Shown here: one piece after another, positions 59,458 to 64,000 of the stretch
Position numbering within the stretch: position 1 is the first letter of the stretch
Layout: each line of letters begins with the position of its first letter
Assembly (NCBI GenBank): GCA_020853705.1
Contig: JADYYK010000200.1
Location: 1-64,000, forward strand
Origin: Deltaproteobacteria bacterium
GTDB taxonomy: Bacteria; Myxococcota_A; Polyangia; Haliangiales; JADYYK01
Direction of reading: 5' to 3'
DNA length: 64,000 nt
Notes under the pieces: model-generated
Database searches by the model: none
Seen by the model: the letters and a program-made list of their open reading frames with translations, nothing else
What the model was told of the DNA's origin: nothing
Position numbers and translations under genes: made by a program

Positions 59458-60474
59458 GTGGCTGACGAACAGCGCGGCTCGGAGGTCCTCGTCGTTGACA
59501 AGGACGAGCGAGTCACCGCTGGGCTGACCCGGGTCCTCGCCGACGCCGGGGTCTCGGTCACCAGCGCGGTCAGCCACGAGGAAGCGCTGGCCCAGCTGCA
59601 CAGCAAGTTCTTCGGCGTCGTGGTCATCGACATCGACACCCCGGAGGCCACCCAGGGCCTCGACCTCCTGATGATGGCCAAGCCCGAGGCGCCGGCCTCG
59701 ACCTTCATCATGTTGACCGGGCGCAAGTCGTTCGAGGTCGCGGTGGCCAGCTACCGCGCCGGCGCCGCCGACTGCATCCTGAAGGCGTCCGATCAGCTCG
59801 ACTACCTGCGCCGCCGCATCATCGACGCCACCCGCGAGGTCGCGCGCGAGCGCAACCTGTCGTCCTTCGTGCGCGAGCTCGGCGACGCCCACGAGGAGTT
59901 CTTGAAGCGCCTGATGGAGAGCGAGCGCCACCTGGTCGACCTGCGCGACTCGGTGGCCGGGCGCGACACCAGCCGGGCCGACTTCGAGACCGAGTATGTC
60001 GTCCTCATCGTCGACCCCGACACCGCGCTGTACGAGGAGATGAAGGCCGCCGCCGCCGAGAAGGGCGGCTGGATCGTCAAGCACGCCACCACCGGCGGCG
60101 AGGCCCTGGATCGCGGCGGTCGCGGCCGGCTGCACATCGCCCTGGTGCGCGATCAGCTGCCCGACCTGCCCGCGTCGATGGTCATCCGCGCCCTCAAGGA
60201 GGCCGCGCCCGAGATGATCACCATCGAGTTCGTGCTGCCCACCCCGGGCCAGCCCGGGCGCGCCAGCCTCAACGACGGCACCCGCACACTGCCCCTCATC
60301 GCCGAGCTGACCGCCTCGCGCCAGCTGTTCGAGCGCTTCGGCGAGCTGCGCGAGGCCTTCGTCGCCAAGGGCCGCGAGCGCCGCTATCTGCAGGCCTTCC
60401 GCGACAAGCACTACGAGTTCCTGCGCAAGTACGCCGACCTCAAGAAGCGACTGGCCCGCCTGGCACCCGAGTAG
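59458..60474 (+). CDS. two-receiver signalling protein
   Basis: This 338-residue protein has a complete N-terminal receiver (residues 8-125): acidic pair in VVDKDER, phosphoacceptor in VVVIDIDTP, Thr in IMLTG and Lys in ILKASD. A coiled-coil-like helix (130-175) follows, then a second, degenerate receiver-like domain (YVVLIVDPDTALYEEM) in which the phosphoacceptor position appears replaced (ALVRDQLP). The C-terminus is a charged helix. No output domain is seen, so it may act by protein contacts. The GTG start at 59458 is 4 bases after the AgmX-type gene. TAGAGT at 59446-59451 lies 6 bases before it but overlaps coding sequence. Confidence 0.82.
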   Translation: MADEQRGSEVLVVDKDERVTAGLTRVLADAGVSVTSAVSHEEALAQLHSKFFGVVVIDIDTPEATQGLDLLMMAKPEAPASTFIMLTGRKSFEVAVASYRAGAADCILKASDQLDYLRRRIIDATREVARERNLSSFVRELGDAHEEFLKRLMESERHLVDLRDSVAGRDTSRADFETEYVVLIVDPDTALYEEMKAAAAEKGGWIVKHATTGGEALDRGGRGRLHIALVRDQLPDLPASMVIRALKEAAPEMITIEFVLPTPGQPGRASLNDGTRTLPLIAELTASRQLFERFGELREAFVAKGRERRYLQAFRDKHYEFLRKYADLKKRLARLAPE

Positions 60475-60513
60475 GTGCGCGGCGGGCCAGGTTCGATGTC
60501 GCGGGGGGGGGGA

Positions 60514-61620
60514 CTAGCGAGTCGCGCTGAAGGTCGCGGGCACCGCGCGGGGGCCGAAGCCGACGTCGAGGCGGGCATCCCAGCTGCCCTGGGTCAGCGC
60601 GGTCGCGGTCGCCGCCGCGCGGCCATTCGACAGCTCCAGCGCGTCGAAGCGGTTCGCGGCGAAGCGGCTCTGCACCTCGGCCACCGCGCGGTCGAGGCCC
60701 TGCTCGCAGATGGAGCGCAGCGTGGCCTGGTAACCCACGCACACACCCAGCACGCAGCGGTTGGCCACCGACGACGCCACCTGGTTGCAGTCGATGGCGG
60801 CGCCCAGCGCGCCACGCAGGTCGTAGCCATACTTCTGGCGGGCATAGTCGTTCAGCGCGTCGTAGGCGTACTGGCCATAGGGCAGCGAGAAGCTGTGCGC
60901 GCCGATGACGATGCGGCCCGCGGTGACCTGGATGGTGACGTCCTCCTGGGTGGTCACGCCCTCGGCCACCGGCACCGGCACGGTCACGGTCTTGCCCTGG
61001 AGCGAGAAGCGCAGCGCGTCGATGCGGTGCACCGCCAGGCCACGGCCGGCGGCGTCGATGCTGCCGATCTCCAGCGTGCTCAGCACGTCGAACCGGGTCA
61101 GGGTCAGCGACGCCGCGCCGATGAGGTCGCTCAGCGCGGTCGACACCGGGCCGCCATTGAAGACCAGGCCGGTCACCGCGCTGTTGATCCAGCCCTTCAG
61201 CTTCGACGACAGCGCGCTGGGCAGCGCGTCCAGGATGTCATCGACCAGCGGCACACCGGCCTCCTCGAGCAGGTCGAAGAAGGTGCCCGCGGGATCGGTC
61301 TTCAGCGCCTGCAGGGTGCCGACGCCGTCGGCCGCCGTGCTCGGCAGCACCGCGTTCACGGTCAGGTCGATGGTGGTCACGACCTGGAAGCTGCCGCTCA
61401 CCGCCGGCAGCACCGGCTTCACCGTGGTGCCGCCGGTGCCGCCAGTACCCGTGCCACCGCCGGTGCCCGTGCCGCCGGTGCCCGTGCCGCCGATGCCGGT
61501 GCCGCCGATGCCCGTGCCACCGCCGTCCTCGCCCGACTCCGACCCCATGCAGCCCGCCGACGCCGTCAGCGTCGCCGCCAGCACCGCCACCATCATCACG
61601 CGAACCATCTTGGTCATCAT
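60514..61620 (-). CDS. hypothetical lipoprotein with Gly-Thr-rich linker
   Basis: This is a 368-residue lipoprotein with signal MVRVMMVAVLAATLTASAGC, lipobox SAGC, and a linker of Gly-Thr-Gly-Ile/Thr repeats (residues 30-62). The folded part starts near residue 70 with beta segments (SGSFQVVTTIDLTVNAVLP) and alternates with helices (DILDALPSALSSKLKGWINS). It ends with DARLDVGFGPRAVPATF. Three or four cysteines (AIDCNQ, NRCVLGVC, SICEQG) may form disulfides. No family was recognised and no operon is visible. Confidence 0.62.
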   Translation of the reverse strand: MMTKMVRVMMVAVLAATLTASAGCMGSESGEDGGGTGIGGTGIGGTGTGGTGTGGGTGTGGTGGTTVKPVLPAVSGSFQVVTTIDLTVNAVLPSTAADGVGTLQALKTDPAGTFFDLLEEAGVPLVDDILDALPSALSSKLKGWINSAVTGLVFNGGPVSTALSDLIGAASLTLTRFDVLSTLEIGSIDAAGRGLAVHRIDALRFSLQGKTVTVPVPVAEGVTTQEDVTIQVTAGRIVIGAHSFSLPYGQYAYDALNDYARQKYGYDLRGALGAAIDCNQVASSVANRCVLGVCVGYQATLRSICEQGLDRAVAEVQSRFAANRFDALELSNGRAAATATALTQGSWDARLDVGFGPRAVPATFSATR

Positions 61621-61746
61621 GACCAGCTACAAAAGCAGCCCGCGTGCCACCCTTTTCCGGCCCATAACCCCGCGATCACCCTGCCTGAATCTCCGCCTGA
61701 CGACCAACCTCTACCACCTCGGCCGTCAGGCGCACATGTGGGTCGG

Positions 61747-62673
61747 TCAGGCTGCAACGGAGCGCTTTCCGCTGCTGCCCGCCGCCGCGGTCACCTGCGC
61801 CACCGGCTTGACCAGCTTGGCGGTCAGCCCCACGAAGCGGCGCATCACCGCATCGCGCCAGCTGGTCGGCAGTCGGCTCAGCACCCACAGCATCACGGCC
61901 GAGCTGAACGGCACCACATAGCGCGCCGACGGCCAGCGCCCGAACGCCGCGCGCTCGATGGCGCGCGACACCTTGATGGGGTGCGCGGCCTGCTTGTCAC
62001 TGAGCTCCTTCAGGCGATCCGCGCGCGCATACACCGGCCCGTAGGGCGACTCGGGCGCCTGGCTCTTGTACTTGCTGACCTCGGCCATCGAGCGGTTGGC
62101 GAACTCGGTCGCGATCGGCCCCGGCTCGACCAGCGAGACGCGGATGCCGAACGGCCGCAGCTCCATGCGCAGGCAGTCGCTGAGTGCCTCGACGGCGTAC
62201 TTCGAGCCGTGATAGGCGCCGAACATCGGGAAGGTGATGCGCCCGCCGATGCTCGAGATGTTGATGATGCGGCCGGCGCGGCGCTGCATCATCTGGGGCA
62301 GGAAGGCTCGCGTCACCGCCATCAGACCGAACACGTTGGTGTCGAACTGCTTGCGCAGATCGGCGTCGGTCAGCTCGGCCAGCGGCGCCGCCATGCCATA
62401 GCCGGCGTTGTTGACCAGCACATCGGCGCCGTGACCCGCGGTCAGACGGTCGACCTCGCGCACCGCGGCCGCGATCGACTCCTCGCTGGTGACGTCGAGC
62501 CGCACGGTGTCGACCTTGCCGCCGCTCTTGTGGGCGATCTCCGCGAGGATGGCCGGGTTGCGCCCGGTGGCGATGACGCGATAGCCGCGCTCGCTGAGGT
62601 ACTCGGCGGCGTGACGACCAATCCCTGCGGTGGCACCGGTGATGACGACGACCTGCTGGTTCGACTTCGACAT
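61747..62673 (-). CDS. SDR-family oxidoreductase
   Basis: This 308-residue classical short-chain dehydrogenase has the cofactor motif TGATAGIG at residues 11-18, NNAGYG near 88, the catalytic Ser in INISSIGGRI and YHGSKYA as the YxxxK site. The C-terminal 50 residues include a hydrophobic segment (YVVPFSSAVMLWVLSRLP) and a basic tail, as in membrane-attached steroid or lipid dehydrogenases. The substrate is unknown. The ATG at 62673 has a CCAGGAGAG ribosome site. An earlier ATG at 62712 lies inside the operator. Expression is probably under the TetR regulator encoded upstream, whose operator lies 25 bases before the ATG. Confidence 0.88.
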   Translation of the reverse strand: MSKSNQQVVVITGATAGIGRHAAEYLSERGYRVIATGRNPAILAEIAHKSGGKVDTVRLDVTSEESIAAAVREVDRLTAGHGADVLVNNAGYGMAAPLAELTDADLRKQFDTNVFGLMAVTRAFLPQMMQRRAGRIINISSIGGRITFPMFGAYHGSKYAVEALSDCLRMELRPFGIRVSLVEPGPIATEFANRSMAEVSKYKSQAPESPYGPVYARADRLKELSDKQAAHPIKVSRAIERAAFGRWPSARYVVPFSSAVMLWVLSRLPTSWRDAVMRRFVGLTAKLVKPVAQVTAAAGSSGKRSVAA

Positions 62674-62697
62674 GTGCTCTCTCCTGGTTTTCTCTTG

Positions 62698-62715
62698 GGA
62701 ATGAACGTTCATTCC
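62698..62715. promoter_or_regulatory. TetR operator before the SDR gene
   Basis: This is a perfect 18-base palindrome with half-sites GGAATGAAC and GTTCATTCC. It differs only in its two central bases from the palindrome at 63359-63376 in front of the tetR gene. It lies between the tetR stop and the SDR ribosome site. Binding by the adjacent TetR is a strong inference. Confidence 0.8.
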
Positions 62716-62751
62716 GATTTCGGGCCAAAAAAAGGGCGGATCTCGGGCTGG

Positions 62752-63354
62752 CTAGCGCCGAACCGCCTCCCACACACACTCTTCTGCGAGCTTCAGGACC
62801 TCGTCGGTCAGCACCAGTCGCTTCTCCTGCACCGCACGCAGCAGGCCCACGAAGGCGCCATGCACCAGCGCGATGATGACCTCGACCGGCGCCGGCTTGA
62901 TGGCCTGCTTGTGCTGCGCGTCCTCGATGAAGGCGACCACCGGATCCAGCACCGAGCGCTCCACCGCGCGGCTCTGCTCGTCGAGATAGTCGCCGTGGTG
63001 GTGCAGCTCGAGGAACTGCAGGACACGCGGGTTCTGATGGCCAAACCGCGTCATGCGCTGCCAGATGGTCGCGAACTGCTGGCGGGTCGGCGCGTCGACG
63101 GGGAAGTTGCTCATGACGTGGGCGGCGAACTCGCCCTTCCAGCGCTGGTACAGCGCGTTGACCAGCGCCTCCTTGCTCTCGAAGTAGCGGTACAGCGTGC
63201 CGGCGCCGACGCCGGCCTTGTCCGCCACCAGCGGCACAGCGGTGCCATGGAAGCCGCGCTCGGAGAACAGCTCCAGGGCCGCGGCCAGGATGGCCTCACG
63301 ACGCTCGTCGGCGCTGGCCGCCCGATTCGTCGTGTGCAGTGCCCGCCCGCTCAT
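62752..63354 (-). CDS. TetR/AcrR-family transcriptional regulator
   Basis: This 200-residue TetR regulator has the N-terminal helix-turn-helix at about residues 35-62 (VADKAGVGAGTLYRYFESKE) and a helical ligand-binding domain. It lies upstream of an SDR gene, and two near-identical 18-base palindromes stand before both genes, so it should repress itself and the dehydrogenase. The inducer is unknown, possibly a lipid or ketone substrate of the SDR. Confidence 0.93.
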   Translation of the reverse strand: MSGRALHTTNRAASADERREAILAAALELFSERGFHGTAVPLVADKAGVGAGTLYRYFESKEALVNALYQRWKGEFAAHVMSNFPVDAPTRQQFATIWQRMTRFGHQNPRVLQFLELHHHGDYLDEQSRAVERSVLDPVVAFIEDAQHKQAIKPAPVEVIIALVHGAFVGLLRAVQEKRLVLTDEVLKLAEECVWEAVRR

Positions 63355-63358
63355 GACT

Positions 63359-63391
63359 GGAATGAATATTCATTCCGTGTCCGCGGGTCAA
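63359..63391 (-). promoter_or_regulatory. tetR promoter with palindromic operator
   Basis: On the minus strand TTGACC (63391-63386) and TATTCA (63368-63363) are separated by exactly 17 bases. The -10 box lies inside the perfect 18-base palindrome at 63359-63376 (half-sites GGAATGAAT and ATTCATTCC). The palindrome is only 4 bases before the ATG at 63354. This explains negative autoregulation. Confidence 0.8.
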
Positions 63392-63437
63392 CGACTATTT
63401 TCGCGCCTTCTCCGAACCACCATGAATCACTGCGCTT

Positions 63438-63677
63438 TTACTCTTCGATCTTCTCCCACCACTGACACCACCACTCGCCGCCGACCAGGATGCGCAGCTT
63501 GGGGTGCCAGCAGTAGGTCAGCTTCTTGTCGGGATCCATGTAGTAGAGGCAGTTGTCGCAGCGCTCGTCGCCGTTGGGCTGGGCGCGCAGCACGGCGTCC
63601 TCGGCCAGGTGGCGCAGCTGGATGGACAGCTTCTCGTCGATCTCTTTGGGCTCGGGCTTGGGCAGGTCGTCGGCCAT
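63438..63677 (-). CDS. small four-cysteine protein, possible metal or iron-sulfur protein
   Basis: This 79-residue protein has a charged N-terminal helix (IDEKLSIQLRHLAEDAVLRA). It then has four cysteines in a tight aromatic region: RCDNCLYYMDPDKKLTYCWH, then WWCQWWEKIEE. The pattern CxxC, then C about 12 residues later, then a C in a Trp-rich end resembles the ligand spacing of high-potential iron-sulfur proteins or small zinc proteins, but no signal peptide is present. The function is unknown. A convergent or divergent partner is not evident. The next gene on this strand, upstream, is the partial one at the window edge. Confidence 0.7.
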   Translation of the reverse strand: MADDLPKPEPKEIDEKLSIQLRHLAEDAVLRAQPNGDERCDNCLYYMDPDKKLTYCWHPKLRILVGGEWWCQWWEKIEE

Positions 63678-63748
63678 CGGCGTCTCTCTCGGGGCAGCGG
63701 GGTTGGCGTTCGATGCCGGCGGCGCGCGGAACGCAGCGCGCGGGACGG

Positions 63749-64000
63749 CTACATCAGCACACCGCCCGAGGGCAGGCCGCCGTCGGGCTTGGGCGCCGCC
63801 GGCACCGCGGCGTCAGGCGTCGCGCTCGGCTGGGGCAGCACACCGCGATCGACCCGCGGCCGCGCACCCGGCGGCGGCGCGGGCTGATCGGCGGCCTCGG
63901 TGATCTTCTCGATCGGCCGCGGCCCATCGCGCAGCGCCTGGTTGGCCGCCTCGAGGTGCTCGATCCAGGCGTCATAGTCCTTGAACAGCACCGGCTGGCG
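63749..64000 (-). CDS. partial protein, 5' end beyond the window
   Basis: The reading frame is open to the window edge (the last codons read R-Q-P before VLFKDYDAW), so this is the C-terminal 83 residues of a longer gene, or a short gene starting at the GTG 63991. It begins as a charged helix (DYDAWIEHLEAANQALRDG) and continues as a Pro/Ala-rich disordered tail ending GGVLM. No family can be named. The gap to the next gene on the strand is about 70 bases. Confidence 0.5.
   Translation of the reverse strand, partial: RQPVLFKDYDAWIEHLEAANQALRDGPRPIEKITEAADQPAPPPGARPRVDRGVLPQPSATPDAAVPAAPKPDGGLPSGGVLM

Overview
The window is very GC-rich DNA (roughly 70 percent G+C by eye) and gene-dense, with many short overlaps. 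The gene content points to a myxobacterium (Myxococcota), probably outside the Myxococcus group and perhaps Haliangiales/Kofleriaceae. Supporting signs are a PilZ protein of the Myxococcus paralogous type, a serine/threonine kinase next to an FHA-type sigma-54 activator, three proteins with AgmX/PglI-like C-terminal domains, a DUF4388 pseudo-receiver, a bactofilin and many lipoproteins. The lineage is an inference, because no rRNA or tRNA gene was seen.

Layout. 1-120 is the 3' end of a group II intron lying two bases before a DUF4266-DUF3570 gene pair. 1441-5812 holds an epimerase, then a leftward group (HEAT-like protein, PlsC acyltransferase, AgmX-type lipoprotein). 5931-9671 is a reductive pyrimidine catabolism operon (N-carbamoyl-beta-alanine amidohydrolase, dihydropyrimidinase, NCS1 permease); an omega-aminotransferase at 14952-16292 could take beta-alanine further. 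9631-19224 holds a UbiB/ABC1 kinase, an epoxide-hydrolase-like protein, glutathione-dependent formaldehyde dehydrogenase, and a TetR regulator translationally coupled to an Lnt-like membrane nitrilase. 19328-26949 carries envelope proteins of unknown role, an EAL phosphodiesterase and a bestrophin. 26997-33332 holds mutY, the fmdB-groES-groEL operon and bioB. 33345-41055 holds a hexapeptide acyltransferase, a PafA-like phosphatase, a 1051-residue CehA/McbA-like lipoprotein and an ExbB-ExbD-membrane protein operon. 41108-47922 is a signalling block (kinase, FHA sigma-54 activator, DUF4388 protein). 47960-60474 holds pyrE, a bactofilin, glutamate-cysteine ligase, PilZ protein, alaS, a PilT-like ATPase with a co-transcribed barrel protein, a GltJ-like zinc-ribbon/AgmX protein and a receiver protein. 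60514-64000 holds a lipoprotein, an SDR-TetR regulon with two matching palindromic operators, and a small four-cysteine protein.

Expression. For about twenty genes a TANNNT box ends 5 to 9 bases, most often 6, before the start codon, sometimes with a TTGACG box 17 bases further upstream. This looks like a -10 element that produces leaderless mRNAs, and it helps to choose starts. Genes inside operons instead use Shine-Dalgarno sites or ATGA/GTGA overlaps. Functional links worth noting are glutathione synthesis (49816) with glutathione-dependent formaldehyde oxidation (13434), the kinase with the adjacent FHA activator, and ExbB/ExbD with AgmX-type periplasmic domains.

No stretch longer than 300 bases lacks a gene. 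No CRISPR array, tRNA, rRNA or complete insertion sequence was found.
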